Source: JAUSFM01 sp964343705 (GTDB taxonomy: Archaea > Nanobdellota > Nanobdellia > Woesearchaeales > UBA12501). Taken from it: a stretch of 64,000 bases of DNA. Below, one piece after another: positions 50,415 to 59,780 of this stretch. The stretch spans positions 62,001 through 126,000 of the forward strand of contig CAYFJX010000002.1 in the NCBI GenBank assembly GCA_964343705.1, written 5' to 3'. A program made the position numbers and the translations under genes. The notes under the pieces were generated by a model. That model did not search any database, was not told the origin of the DNA, and saw only the letters and a program-made list of their open reading frames with translations. The stretch's first letter is position 1, and each line of letters opens with the position of its first letter.

Positions 50415-51980
50415 ATGGCAAGCAAAGCAGAACTCCAAGCCATTCTTGAAAAACTACACAGGTATGAACGAGTGGTACTTCCTGTACTTGAAGAAACAAC
50501 AGAGCTTAAGGCTATTGCTCAAGAGACAAGCTTACAAGAAGTTTCTGCAATGCGAGCACTCCAATGGCTTTCAAATAAGAACGTGCTTGAAATAAACACC
50601 ACTGAGAAAGAAGCCATCACCCTTGATAGTAATGGAAGAACTGCTCTTGAAAAAGGCCTTCCCGAGCGTCGTTTTCTGGAAGCCCTGGGCGAGCCATGTG
50701 GGATTGTAGAACTTCCAAAAAAAACAGGACTGAGTAAAGAAGAAATTAATGTTTCTCTTGGACTGCTCAAAAAACAAGGCTTGGTAGAATTTAGGCCAGG
50801 TAAGGGAGGGAAGGTACTTGCAACAACTGATAAGGTAGATGCTTTTCTAGCAAAAGAGTCATTAGAAGAGAACTTTCTCAAGAGCTTAAAAGATGGCAGA
50901 GAACTTGGAAGTCTCACTCCTGAAGAAAAACACAGTTATGATCAATTTAAGAAACGACAGTTTATGGTGAAAACTACCACCCAAAAAAAGAAAACAATCG
51001 CGCTCACCAAACTCGGAAAAGACCTTATTGCATTGGAAAAAAAGCTGGGCATTACAAAACAAGAAGTTATTGATCGACTCACACCAAACATGCTTGGAGA
51101 AGGTGATTGGAAAACCAAAAAGTTCAGACCGTATGATGTTGAAATTAACGTACCTCGCATTACTGGTGGGAAAAAACATTTTGTAAACCAGGCAATAGAA
51201 TATGCAAAAAAAATATGGTTAGATCTTGGCTTTAAGGAAATGAGTGGCAACATGGTGCACACCTCATTTTGGGATATGGACGCGCTTTTTATTCCACAGG
51301 ATCACCCTGCACGGCAGATGCAGGACACATTTTTTATTGGAAGAAAGGATATTAGTAAAGGAACCCTCCCAAAAAAGTTTGCACAGCGTGTAAAAGACGT
51401 GCATGAACATGGAGGCGACACTGGAAGTACAGGGTGGCAAACACAGTGGAGTGAAGAAGAAGCCAGTAAACTACTGCTACGAACCCACACCACTGTTCTG
51501 AGTGCTCTTAAACTTGCAGAGCTTAAGAAAGAAGACCTTCCTGCAAAATTCTTTAATGTAGGAAAGGTATTTCGGAACGAAGCACTTGACTGGAAACACT
51601 TGTTTGAATTCCACCAAGTAGATGGGATTGTTATTGACCCTGATGCAAACCTCAAGCATTTGAAAGGGTACCTAAAAACGTTCTTCAAGAAAATGGGTTT
51701 TCCTGACGCACGGATTCGGCCAGCACACTTTCCGTACACAGAGCCAAGCTGTGAAGTTGATGTATGGCACCCTGTTAAAAAAGAATGGATTGAAATTGCT
51801 GGGGCAGGTATATTCAGGCCAGAAGTAGTTAAACCTTTGTTAGGCATTGATGTGCCAGTACTTGCATGGGGAATAGGTCTAGAAAGACTTATTGTTGATT
51901 ATTATGGAATAAAAGACTTACGTGATATATACAGCAATGACCTGAAACAATTACGAGATATGAAAACATGGTTAAAATAA
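50415..51980 (+). CDS. pheS: phenylalanyl-tRNA synthetase alpha subunit
   Basis: 521 aa, archaeal type. N-terminal DNA-binding-like helices (1-220), then class II catalytic core: motif 1 region around FVNQAIEYAKKIWLDLGF, motif 2 FFNVGKVFRNEALDWKHLFEFHQ and motif 3 PVLAWGIGLERLIVDYY. TATA GTATATAAAG 25-30 bp before the ATG. PheS makes the catalytic half of the (alpha-beta)2 enzyme; pheT follows after 49 bp with a promoter-like GTATATACTATG between. Confidence 0.96.
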   Translation: MASKAELQAILEKLHRYERVVLPVLEETTELKAIAQETSLQEVSAMRALQWLSNKNVLEINTTEKEAITLDSNGRTALEKGLPERRFLEALGEPCGIVELPKKTGLSKEEINVSLGLLKKQGLVEFRPGKGGKVLATTDKVDAFLAKESLEENFLKSLKDGRELGSLTPEEKHSYDQFKKRQFMVKTTTQKKKTIALTKLGKDLIALEKKLGITKQEVIDRLTPNMLGEGDWKTKKFRPYDVEINVPRITGGKKHFVNQAIEYAKKIWLDLGFKEMSGNMVHTSFWDMDALFIPQDHPARQMQDTFFIGRKDISKGTLPKKFAQRVKDVHEHGGDTGSTGWQTQWSEEEASKLLLRTHTTVLSALKLAELKKEDLPAKFFNVGKVFRNEALDWKHLFEFHQVDGIVIDPDANLKHLKGYLKTFFKKMGFPDARIRPAHFPYTEPSCEVDVWHPVKKEWIEIAGAGIFRPEVVKPLLGIDVPVLAWGIGLERLIVDYYGIKDLRDIYSNDLKQLRDMKTWLK

Positions 51981-52029
51981 CAAAAAGAAATGATTAGTAT
52001 ATACTATGTGAGGAATACAAAAACGAAAA

Positions 52030-53694
52030 ATGCCAACAGTAACACTGAACAGGAATGTGTTTGAAAAGCTTGTCGGAAAAAAGCTAGCAGACGAGAAGCT
52101 CAAGGAAAAAATATCCATGATTGGAACTGACTTAGAAAGTGTTGACCCTAATGAGATTGTTGTGGAAATATTTCCTAACCGTCCTGACTGGCTTTCAGAG
52201 CAAGGGTTTGCACGAGCTTTTAGCAGCTTTATTGGTGTAAAAAAAGGCTTGCGAAAATATGATGTTAAAAAGAGTGGTGAAAAAGTTATAGTAGATAAGT
52301 CAGTTAGTATGAGACAGTATACTGCCTGTGCTATTGTAAAGAATATTGAGTTTAATGATGAACGTATTCGAGAAATCATGCAAGTGCAAGAAAAGTTGGC
52401 AATGACACATGGTAGAAACCGCCGTAAAAGTGCGTATGGTTTGTATCCTCTCAAACCAATCAACTTTCCAGTAAGTTACACAGCAAAGGATCCTAAAAAA
52501 GTTATGTTTCAGCCCCTTGGGTTTGATAGAAAAATACCTGCGATTGACGTGGAGGAAGTACATCCTAAAGGAAAAGAGTATAAGTTTGTTGCAAAAGAAT
52601 GGAAAAAATACCCTTTCTTTATTGATGCTAAAGACAATGTTATGTGTATGCTACCGTACACAAACTCAGAAGATACTGGAAAAATAGATGAGACCACTAC
52701 AGAAGTGTTTGTTGAATGTACTGGTACTGATTGGAACAATGTAAACGTGGCACTTAACATTCTCACCACAACCCTTGCTGATATGGGTGGAAAAATTTAC
52801 AGTGTTGATATTCAATACCCTGACAAAACAATCACCACCCCACAATTAGAACCAACAAAAATCAAAGTGGAACTTGATTATGTAAACAAGCGTCTTGGAT
52901 TAGATCTAAACGAAAAGCAGCTTAAGGACATGCTTGAGCGCATGGGATATGGGTATGAAGATGGAAAAGCATTAGTTCCTGCATATCGTGGTGATGTCCT
53001 GCACCAGTGTGATTTAACTGAAGACATTGCCATTGCGTACGGGTATGAAAATTTTGAAGCAATTATTCCTGCAGTGGCAACTATTGCCCATGAAAATGAT
53101 TTTGAAGTTTTTAAGAGGAAAATTAGAGAGATTCTCATAGGTCTTGGGCTGCTTGAAACTAAGTCATACGAACTACTTGACGAAGAAATGCAAGGTAGCA
53201 TGTGTAATACTGACGTTCCTGTTGTTCCCATTGTAGACCCGGTAAGCTTGGAGTATAATTCATTGCGTTTCTGGTTGATTCCAAGCGTGCTACATGTTCT
53301 GAAAAAGAACAGGCATCATGAGTACCCACAAAGAATTTTTGAGGTGGGTAGGATTTTTAAGCCTGGAAAAAAAACAGAGACAACCATAGGAGAAGCAGAT
53401 CGGGTGTGTATTGCAACCACGCACGCGCAGGCAGACTTTACAGAAATCAAGCAAATGCTTGACTACCTCCTTGGCCAGCTTGATATTGAGTTTGAAACAC
53501 GAGAAGAGAATCATGCTACATTTATCCCTGGCCGTGTTGCACGTGTTAGTGTAAAAGACAGTAAAGGTAAGAAAAAGGACGTTGCTTATGTTGGTGAAGT
53601 ACACCCACAAGTACTTGAAAACTTTGAACTAGACTACCCTGTAGCAGTGTTTGAATTAAACTTGAGTGACCTGTGGGAAGCTATGAAGAAGTGA
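52030..53694 (+). CDS. pheT: phenylalanyl-tRNA synthetase beta subunit
   Basis: 554 aa, the normal archaeal length. B1-like start MPTVTLNRNVFEKLVGKKL, then EIFPNRPDWLSEQGFARAF, the B3/B4 tRNA-editing domain, the B5 domain GDVLHQCDLTEDIAIAYGYENF and the inactive class II core to the C-terminus. Binds tRNA-Phe and removes mischarged Tyr. No intein. Confidence 0.96.
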   Translation: MPTVTLNRNVFEKLVGKKLADEKLKEKISMIGTDLESVDPNEIVVEIFPNRPDWLSEQGFARAFSSFIGVKKGLRKYDVKKSGEKVIVDKSVSMRQYTACAIVKNIEFNDERIREIMQVQEKLAMTHGRNRRKSAYGLYPLKPINFPVSYTAKDPKKVMFQPLGFDRKIPAIDVEEVHPKGKEYKFVAKEWKKYPFFIDAKDNVMCMLPYTNSEDTGKIDETTTEVFVECTGTDWNNVNVALNILTTTLADMGGKIYSVDIQYPDKTITTPQLEPTKIKVELDYVNKRLGLDLNEKQLKDMLERMGYGYEDGKALVPAYRGDVLHQCDLTEDIAIAYGYENFEAIIPAVATIAHENDFEVFKRKIREILIGLGLLETKSYELLDEEMQGSMCNTDVPVVPIVDPVSLEYNSLRFWLIPSVLHVLKKNRHHEYPQRIFEVGRIFKPGKKTETTIGEADRVCIATTHAQADFTEIKQMLDYLLGQLDIEFETREENHATFIPGRVARVSVKDSKGKKKDVAYVGEVHPQVLENFELDYPVAVFELNLSDLWEAMKK

Positions 53695-53699
53695 TTAGT

Positions 53700-55304
53700 T
53701 TATTTTTTTATAACCCTAACCAGGCCATGGTTGGCATTTACCAGTACTTCTTGCCCGCATTCAAGCACCTTGGTTGCGATTTTAGTCCCCACAATACATG
53801 GCAGGCCTAATTCCCTTGACAAGATTGCAGCATGGCTTGTGAGGCCTCCTTCATTAGTTACAATGGCAACTGCTTTCTTCATAAGAGGTACAAACTCAGG
53901 TCGAGTCATACCTGTCACAAGAACCTCGCCTTGTTTAAACTCTGCACCTCGAGGATTCATAACAACACGTACACGTCCTTGAGCAACCCCTAAAGAGGCC
54001 GCAGTGCCACGAACCTCACCAACATGCTTGGTAGCTTTCTCTGTTATTAAAGATCTCTTAAGGGCCAAGGCTTCTTCACCTACAAGAATAGCACTCCTGC
54101 TCTCAGGCGTAACATAGTGCATTGAAAATTCCATTCGTTTTCTAAGAAGTGCCTTGCTTATTTTTTTACCATCTAACAAAGCAAGAATTTCTGGTACTTC
54201 GGCGTGTTGCAGTTCAATAAACGAATACCTATATTCAATCGCTATTTGTTTAAGAAACTCGTTCATCCAATAGTCTGCTATAAGGTTTGCTTTTTTACGT
54301 GCATCCTGCCACCATGATATAATTGATGCCCAATATAGTGTTTGAAACTCTTTTTTGGAGAAAGGAAGAGAAAGCTTGTCTTTTTTTGTTTTTCTTTCCT
54401 GTTCATACGCTTGCATTGCTTGAATTCTTCCGGAAATATTTTCTATTTTTTCTGATGCTTCAAGTGCACGCTCGTAAAACGTATCAATAGTTATTGGATC
54501 TGCGTATTTGTAATTATTATGAATCCAAAAAAAGTCTTGTTGGTGTTCTCTTAATTTTTCCATAATTTTCTTTCGAGGTGCACCTTTCTGTAATAAAAGA
54601 GCAACTTTAAGGAGACTTTCTCGCTCTTCATGATGGAAAGGGCGTTTGTATGGTTCAATAAGAAAATTAATTTCTTTTTTGTACTTTGGATATTTTTCAA
54701 TAAAATCCTTTAAGAGCTTTTCAAGACCAAAATAAAATGATTCAATGATCAATGCAGGGGTAAATTCATCAATGTATGCTTTTACAAATTTTTTGTAATC
54801 TTCTTTAAGATTTTGAATGTTATTTTTTTGGAGTACACCAATCACACTATAAAATTTCTTAACTTCTCGCTGCCATGTTTTGAAGATACGCTGCATAACC
54901 TTTGGATTATCAAATAATCGTGCTGATTTTATGATTTGGTCATCTTGGGAAAGGATCCATGCAGTAGACTCACCTTCTTCTGAATAATACGTAAAGTACC
55001 ATTCTAATGTGTATTGGGGAAATTGTTTTTTGAGTTTTTTGTACGCTTCAATAACAGGCGAGTTTAAGTAAGGCACACCGGTTGTTGCATAATAGAAAAA
55101 AGAAGTGTCGGTAGTAGGCCATGAAAACTTAGGTTGCTGTAATGTTGATTGCTCTGCTTGTTTTCTTGCTTTTGCCAAGGCTGCTTCAGAGAGGTTTTTC
55201 CCGAGATAGGTACGTTGTTTCTTGAATTTTTTGCCTTCTCTCATTGAGTGAGCAAGGTAATAATAGGTGTGTGGTCCACGTTCTTTTGCTTCAATATACG
55301 CCAT
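53700..55304 (-). CDS. PEP-utilising mobile-domain protein, paralogue
   Basis: 534 aa. N-terminal ~45 residues (MAYIEAKERGPHTYYYLAHS, then KKQRTYLGKNL) match a small strand domain also found at the start of some transposases. A helical middle (90-430) follows. The C-terminal swivelling phosphohistidine domain has GGLTSHAAILSRELGLPCIV with the active His. As in 25938-27386 the ATP and PEP domains are missing, so it may accept a phosphate from a separate kinase or act in regulation. Convergent with pheT (5-bp gap). Confidence 0.83.
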   Translation of the reverse strand: MAYIEAKERGPHTYYYLAHSMREGKKFKKQRTYLGKNLSEAALAKARKQAEQSTLQQPKFSWPTTDTSFFYYATTGVPYLNSPVIEAYKKLKKQFPQYTLEWYFTYYSEEGESTAWILSQDDQIIKSARLFDNPKVMQRIFKTWQREVKKFYSVIGVLQKNNIQNLKEDYKKFVKAYIDEFTPALIIESFYFGLEKLLKDFIEKYPKYKKEINFLIEPYKRPFHHEERESLLKVALLLQKGAPRKKIMEKLREHQQDFFWIHNNYKYADPITIDTFYERALEASEKIENISGRIQAMQAYEQERKTKKDKLSLPFSKKEFQTLYWASIISWWQDARKKANLIADYWMNEFLKQIAIEYRYSFIELQHAEVPEILALLDGKKISKALLRKRMEFSMHYVTPESRSAILVGEEALALKRSLITEKATKHVGEVRGTAASLGVAQGRVRVVMNPRGAEFKQGEVLVTGMTRPEFVPLMKKAVAIVTNEGGLTSHAAILSRELGLPCIVGTKIATKVLECGQEVLVNANHGLVRVIKK

Positions 55305-55398
55305 ATGTAGTGGATGGAGGTATCTGTATTTATACCTTGTGCAAAATGTGGACGTACATTAAGAGAAATTAGAGAATGTGGACGTACAAATAAAGAAG

Positions 55399-55836
55399 TT
55401 ATTTCTTAGCAGGTTTAGCTGCTGGTTTTGCAGCAGGTGCAGCTTCTTTTGATTCTTTCTTAGCTACAGGTTTTTCTGCCTTTGCTGCTGGCTTAGCATC
55501 TGCTTTAACAGGAGCCTTGCCTTCTTTAGGAGCAACTTTGAATTCTTTTGCTTTTTTCTTACGCTGTTGTCGTGGTCGTTCACCTGGTTTCTTTGGTGTT
55601 GTGTTACGAACATCAAGCTTGAGCTTTTTGAATTCTTTTTCCACGTCAGCGTGTGACGCTCCTTTTTTCATAGAAATGGATTGTTGTAAAGGTTCTAAGT
55701 GTTTGAGGTTGCAGTTTCTTCTACGTACATTACCATCAATAAGAACTGTTTGGTCATCAACAACATCAACAACAACGCATGTGTTTCCTGCGTCTCGACC
55801 GGCGATTTTAACTGCTAATTGTCCTACTTCAAACAT
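55399..55836 (-). CDS. rpl14e: ribosomal protein L14e with Ala/Lys/Pro tail
   Basis: 145 aa. The first ~75 residues are the KOW-containing L14e domain (VGQLAVKIAGRDAGNTCVVV, DDQTVLIDGNVRRR). The rest is a low-complexity Lys/Ala/Pro tail (KPAAKAEKPVAKK-type), about twice the length of a usual archaeal L14e. Part of the large subunit. L34e is encoded 8 bases upstream on the same strand. Confidence 0.93.
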   Translation of the reverse strand: MFEVGQLAVKIAGRDAGNTCVVVDVVDDQTVLIDGNVRRRNCNLKHLEPLQQSISMKKGASHADVEKEFKKLKLDVRNTTPKKPGERPRQQRKKKAKEFKVAPKEGKAPVKADAKPAAKAEKPVAKKESKEAAPAAKPAAKPAKK

Positions 55837-55844
55837 GGTGACAC

Positions 55845-56123
55845 CTATGCTGTTGCTGCGCTTCGCGCCTTAGCAACCATAATCTTTCGTGTACATGCTG
55901 AGCACAAAACACCTGCAAAAGGTCGTGTTGGCCTTCGTGCTGTCTTACGCATGTTCTTAATCTTTGACGGTATTCCTCGAGCAACACCTTTCAGTGCTGT
56001 ACCACAATTACCACAGACTGCTTTACTTGGCTTTCGTGGTGTGTACGCTCGTTTTGACACTCCAGAGGGTGTCCTACGTTGTACTCGTCGTAATGATCGT
56101 GATTTGAATTTTCCTTGTGGCAT
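55845..56123 (-). CDS. rpl34e: ribosomal protein L34e
   Basis: 92 aa with the typical start MPQGKFKSRSLRRVQRRTPS and the zinc ribbon CGNCG...CSACTRK. Large-subunit protein. TATA GCTTTATAAAAGG about 25 bp before the ATG; operon with L14e. Confidence 0.95.
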   Translation of the reverse strand: MPQGKFKSRSLRRVQRRTPSGVSKRAYTPRKPSKAVCGNCGTALKGVARGIPSKIKNMRKTARRPTRPFAGVLCSACTRKIMVAKARSAATA

Positions 56124-56259
56124 ATGTCTGGGAGAAGTCCACCCTTTTATAAAGCTTTTGATGATTTATATAGAAACAGGCGAAAGGTTTAAATACCGGC
56201 AAAATCATAATTTACCTGAAATATTTATAAATAAGGCCTTTTTAAAGGCGGAGAAGCAA

Positions 56260-56931
56260 ATGCCACCATCACAAAAACTCATTGAAAGCATTATCAAGCA
56301 AATAGCAGGGGAAGAAACAGTCCCATTGTATAATGCATTAAAGAATAAAAAGAATGTTTCTGAGTTTATTCTGGCAGAGAAGCTTAAAGAAGAAATTAAT
56401 GTAGTACGGAACAAGCTGTATCGCTTGTATCACGCTAACCTGGTGTCTTTTACACGAAAAAAAGACAAGCAAAAAGGCTGGTACATCTATTACTGGACAT
56501 TTAATGCTAAACGTGTTAAATTCTTGCTAGTTGATCTAAAACGTGATCGAGCTGATAGACTGCAAGAAATGCTCAAAAAAGAGAGAAGTGGATTTTTTTA
56601 CATGTGTACAAATAGGTGTATGCGACTTAACTTTGATAAGGCAGTTGATTTTAATTATAAGTGTCCTGAATGTGGTGGGCTCATGGAACAAATGGATAAT
56701 GCCAAAAAAATTCAGGAAATGGAAAAAGAACTTGCTGCTCTCAAAAAAGAATTAGTTAAGCGAGCACCAAAACTACGGACACAACTAACAGAAGAAGAAC
56801 CTGAGAAAAAAGTCACCAAGAAAAAAGTAAAACCTAAGGCTAAAAAGAAAACAACCAAGGCTAAGACTGTAAAGAAAAAAGCTGCTGCAACTAAGAAAAA
56901 AACAGTTAAGAAAAAGACAAAGAAAAAGTAG
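56260..56931 (+). CDS. tfe: transcription factor TFE (alpha) with H1-like tail
   Basis: 223 aa from the ATG at 56260 (GGCGGAG upstream). The longer in-frame reading to 55819 is antisense to L34e. N-terminal extended winged helix (residues 1-100), zinc ribbon CTNRCMRLNFDKA...CPECGG, coiled coil, then a ~45-residue tail of Lys/Thr/Ala (KKAAATKKKTVKKKTKKK type). TFE stabilises open promoter complexes with TBP, TFB and RNA polymerase. The tail is not part of standard TFE and resembles that of 32047-32442. Confidence 0.94.
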   Translation: MPPSQKLIESIIKQIAGEETVPLYNALKNKKNVSEFILAEKLKEEINVVRNKLYRLYHANLVSFTRKKDKQKGWYIYYWTFNAKRVKFLLVDLKRDRADRLQEMLKKERSGFFYMCTNRCMRLNFDKAVDFNYKCPECGGLMEQMDNAKKIQEMEKELAALKKELVKRAPKLRTQLTEEEPEKKVTKKKVKPKAKKKTTKAKTVKKKAAATKKKTVKKKTKKK

Positions 56932-56934
56932 AGA

Positions 56935-57798
56935 TTACATCATCCAGGGATACTTCTTTTTTACCACGCTTACGAACTTCTGTGGTGACAACACTCCTAG
57001 TTCCGAAATAATACCAGTAATGTGTTTAGTAGGAATACAATCAAATGCTGCATTTCTAACTGTAACCCCTTTCGGAGCTTTCCATACTTCACTAGAAGCG
57101 CGTTCTTCAACAACCACTTTTTTGCCTTTGAGTGTTCTTGGATCAAATTTAAGAGCATTTGAACAGATATATAGTGGTTTTTTTTGCACTGCGGCAAGTT
57201 GTGCTGCCATGGCAGAACCAATCTTGTTATACACTCCTCTTGGTGTGATTGCGTCTGCACCAAGCAACACAATATCACTTTGTGAGATTGCATGATACAT
57301 GCCACTATCGACAAAATGCTCAACAGGAATACGAGCTTTTGCAAGGTCTTTGGCTGTTGAACGACCCTGAAATAATGGTCGTGTTTCTGTGTTGCACGCG
57401 CGAATTTTTTTTGTTTTAGCTGCTTTCAAAACTCCAACAACAGCGCTTGAATGACAATGAGTATACACTGTACTGTTTTTTTTAATTTTGCTGGCGCCAT
57501 AATACGCTATTTCATCGTTCGCATAAGTAAAATACTTTCGAGCAATTCCTGCGCGTTGTTTAAATGTGCCCTTGTCCACTGTGAGAAGGTATTTGAGCAT
57601 GTTACGCATGGCAGGCTCTGTTGGTCGTGTCTTAGTAATAGTTGCTGCAGCCTGTTGCAGTTCTCTTTTACCTGCTCCTGATTGTGCAACAAGTTCTAAT
57701 GCTTGCACTCCTGCCCGCGCCACGTTAGTAGCTCCTTGGATTTTAAGGCTACGAATGTCTTTAAGAATTTGTGAAAACCTCTTTTTGTATGCTGGCAT
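56935..57798 (-). CDS. IF2B-like sugar-phosphate isomerase (ribose-1,5-bisphosphate isomerase type)
   Basis: 287 aa of the eIF2B-alpha/methylthioribose-1-P isomerase superfamily. Conserved segments: YTHCHSSAVVGVLK, ACNTETRPLFQGR, DSGMYHAISQSDIVLLGADAI and GSAMAAQLAAVQKKP. The Cys/Asp pair expected for isomerase chemistry may be CNTETRP/GAD. In archaea such proteins are either aIF2B-like or ribose-1,5-bisphosphate isomerase of the AMP/Rubisco III pathway; no Rubisco or AMP phosphorylase gene is seen here. Convergent with tfe. Confidence 0.88.
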   Translation of the reverse strand: MPAYKKRFSQILKDIRSLKIQGATNVARAGVQALELVAQSGAGKRELQQAAATITKTRPTEPAMRNMLKYLLTVDKGTFKQRAGIARKYFTYANDEIAYYGASKIKKNSTVYTHCHSSAVVGVLKAAKTKKIRACNTETRPLFQGRSTAKDLAKARIPVEHFVDSGMYHAISQSDIVLLGADAITPRGVYNKIGSAMAAQLAAVQKKPLYICSNALKFDPRTLKGKKVVVEERASSEVWKAPKGVTVRNAAFDCIPTKHITGIISELGVLSPQKFVSVVKKKYPWMM

Positions 57799-57905
57799 GT
57801 GTGTATTGTGGTGTGGAGGATATAAAAATATTACTGAGAATTAAGAAAATGTAAGAAATAAGAGGTAAAAAAAGCTAAAAAAATAAGAGTCAAAAAAACA
57901 AAAAA

Positions 57906-59324
57906 TTATCGTGTAAGATAATACACCAGTACAGCCACTTCTACTGCAACAAGCCCGCCTAGAACAACAATGCTTGCAATAACCCATGCTGCAATGCCTT
58001 CTGGCTCAGCAGGTTCCTGGGGTGTGGTTAAGCTTGGGTTGTGCACTAATTGCACGTCTTGTTGTGGTTCCTGAGGTGGTTGAGCTCGTTGCTGATACTG
58101 TTGTACTTGTTGTTGTCGTTGTTGATTTTGAGGAGGAGGTAGAGGATCATCATTTGGTAGGATGATGTCAAGGTCACGATCTACTCGTGTACATAAGCCT
58201 TCAGCTCGATCTGCTTCATTTACAGCATCATCAAATCGGCCATTGCTAATATCTTCTCGTCCTGCTCTGATAGCTGTTCGTGCTTCATCAACACGTTCAT
58301 CTGCTCGTTCTACATCACGATCATCAAAGTCAACAGTACGTCTGTCTCGTAGATTTTGTTTAGCTATATCAATAATATCTCGAGCATCTCTACAGATTCT
58401 GTTTGCTCGGTCAAGCTCATCATCTGCGTCATCTTCTGAATGACGTTGTTCACCTGGTTGATCATCTTGGTTGTTGTCTTGGTTATTGTCACCTTGATCT
58501 CCAGCATTCTGGCTAAGTGCTGGGTCGTTGTTTTGATTTCCATTATCTCCATTATTAGCATCACCAGCATTTTGGTTGTCGCCGCCTTGGTCTCCATTCT
58601 GATCACCTGAACCATTATCAGCAGAATCATTTGGTGTATCAGCTGGATCATCAGCAGGACTATCAGGAGAATCATCAACATCTTCACGTGGTGGTAAGCT
58701 TACTCTGAAACGTGCTGATCGCGCGTTGTTATTTTCATCGCGTTCTAGTAATCTATTCAAAGGATCTACACGCAGTTGAAAATTCATATATTGTGATGCG
58801 CCAAGTCTAACACCATTAAGACGAACTGTTCTAGTGTGTCCTGGATACAAAACAGTTGCAATAACAGTACGTCCTTGTCCAAGATCTACACTAACATCAT
58901 TCTGTAGTGCAAATTGTGATGTTGGTTTTGTTGGTCCTTTGTTTTGACCATTCACATAAAAAGCATATTGTAAATTACGAATTTCTAAATTGCCTGTGTT
59001 TTTAATAACACCCACAAGATTAACTAGGTCGCCTGGTTCTCTTCCATTAGGTGTTTCAACATCAAGTCGAAGTACTTGAAGGTCTGCTTGTAAACCTCTT
59101 GGTTCAAGTTCTATTCCACTTAAGTGGTTTGCATTAAGAAGAACATCTTGTTTAAGATTAGTAATGTCCATAACTTGTGATTGGTTTTGAATTTGACCAA
59201 TGAGTGTTTGATCAGCAACAGCAAATTGGTTATGGTAACCATCATACGCTGTTATTGCATGAACTGGCAAAGCCAATACTAAGAAAAAACATAGTGTCAG
59301 TATAATAGATAGTGTTTTTTTCAT
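57906..59324 (-). CDS. secreted, membrane-anchored low-complexity surface protein
   Basis: 472 aa. Signal peptide (MKKTLSIILTLCFFLVLALP), a CARDB/Ig-like domain with LVNLVGVIKNTGNLEIRNLQ and RVDPLNRLLERDENNN, then an Asp/Asn/Gly/Gln linker of about 80 residues (215-300). A helical acidic-arginine region (305-375) and a Gln/Pro stretch follow, and a C-terminal transmembrane helix (about 448-468). Type I membrane topology, outside. Function unknown. Confidence 0.8.
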   Translation of the reverse strand: MKKTLSIILTLCFFLVLALPVHAITAYDGYHNQFAVADQTLIGQIQNQSQVMDITNLKQDVLLNANHLSGIELEPRGLQADLQVLRLDVETPNGREPGDLVNLVGVIKNTGNLEIRNLQYAFYVNGQNKGPTKPTSQFALQNDVSVDLGQGRTVIATVLYPGHTRTVRLNGVRLGASQYMNFQLRVDPLNRLLERDENNNARSARFRVSLPPREDVDDSPDSPADDPADTPNDSADNGSGDQNGDQGGDNQNAGDANNGDNGNQNNDPALSQNAGDQGDNNQDNNQDDQPGEQRHSEDDADDELDRANRICRDARDIIDIAKQNLRDRRTVDFDDRDVERADERVDEARTAIRAGREDISNGRFDDAVNEADRAEGLCTRVDRDLDIILPNDDPLPPPQNQQRQQQVQQYQQRAQPPQEPQQDVQLVHNPSLTTPQEPAEPEGIAAWVIASIVVLGGLVAVEVAVLVYYLTR

Positions 59325-59459
59325 TTGTATTCCCCCAACACCACTATTATAATATAGGTATTAGAATGAGTATATGATATATAAGCCTTTCTGTTTTTAG
59401 TACTTAAAGGTAAAAAAACTTAGAAAAAAGAGAGAAAAAGGAAAAATTGGTTAATAAGA

Positions 59460-59687
59460 CTAGCGTCGTTTTTTCTTTGCACTACGCTTTAAATAACCCT
59501 CAATACGCTTTTCTGCCTTGCCAATCCGTATTTCTTCTTTGAAAATACGTTCTGTAAGCTTCATCATATTCGCGTCAATACGAGCAATTCTACGCTCAAG
59601 CAATACAAGAATACGTAAGCTATACACAATAGCAGCTAGAGTACCAATAATAATTGCGAGTATAACTCCTTGGAGACTTAATCCCAT
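59460..59687 (-). CDS. small single-pass membrane protein, 75 aa
   Basis: One N-terminal helix (LQGVILAIIIGTLAAIVYSL) then an amphipathic, probably coiled-coil region and a very basic end (KRSAKKKRR). The ATG at 59687 follows AGGTGATC. Lies between the surface protein and the regulator, all on the minus strand. No family. Confidence 0.6.
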   Translation of the reverse strand: MGLSLQGVILAIIIGTLAAIVYSLRILVLLERRIARIDANMMKLTERIFKEEIRIGKAEKRIEGYLKRSAKKKRR

Positions 59688-59780
59688 ATGATCACCTTCT
59701 TTTTTTTAGGAATGATATGTATAAATCAAGAATAGAGAACAGACTTTAAAAAGTTTCTTATTATTTATGAATTATAGAAA

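Noticed and set aside
50330..50443. Longer form of the minus-strand membrane protein, overlapping pheS
   Set aside because: It would contain the pheS promoter; CTTTATAAAC 27 bp before the ATG at 50329 supports the short form.
55819..56259. 147-residue N-terminal extension of TFE
   Set aside because: Antisense to L34e; TFE homologues begin with the winged helix, and GGCGGAG precedes the ATG at 56260.
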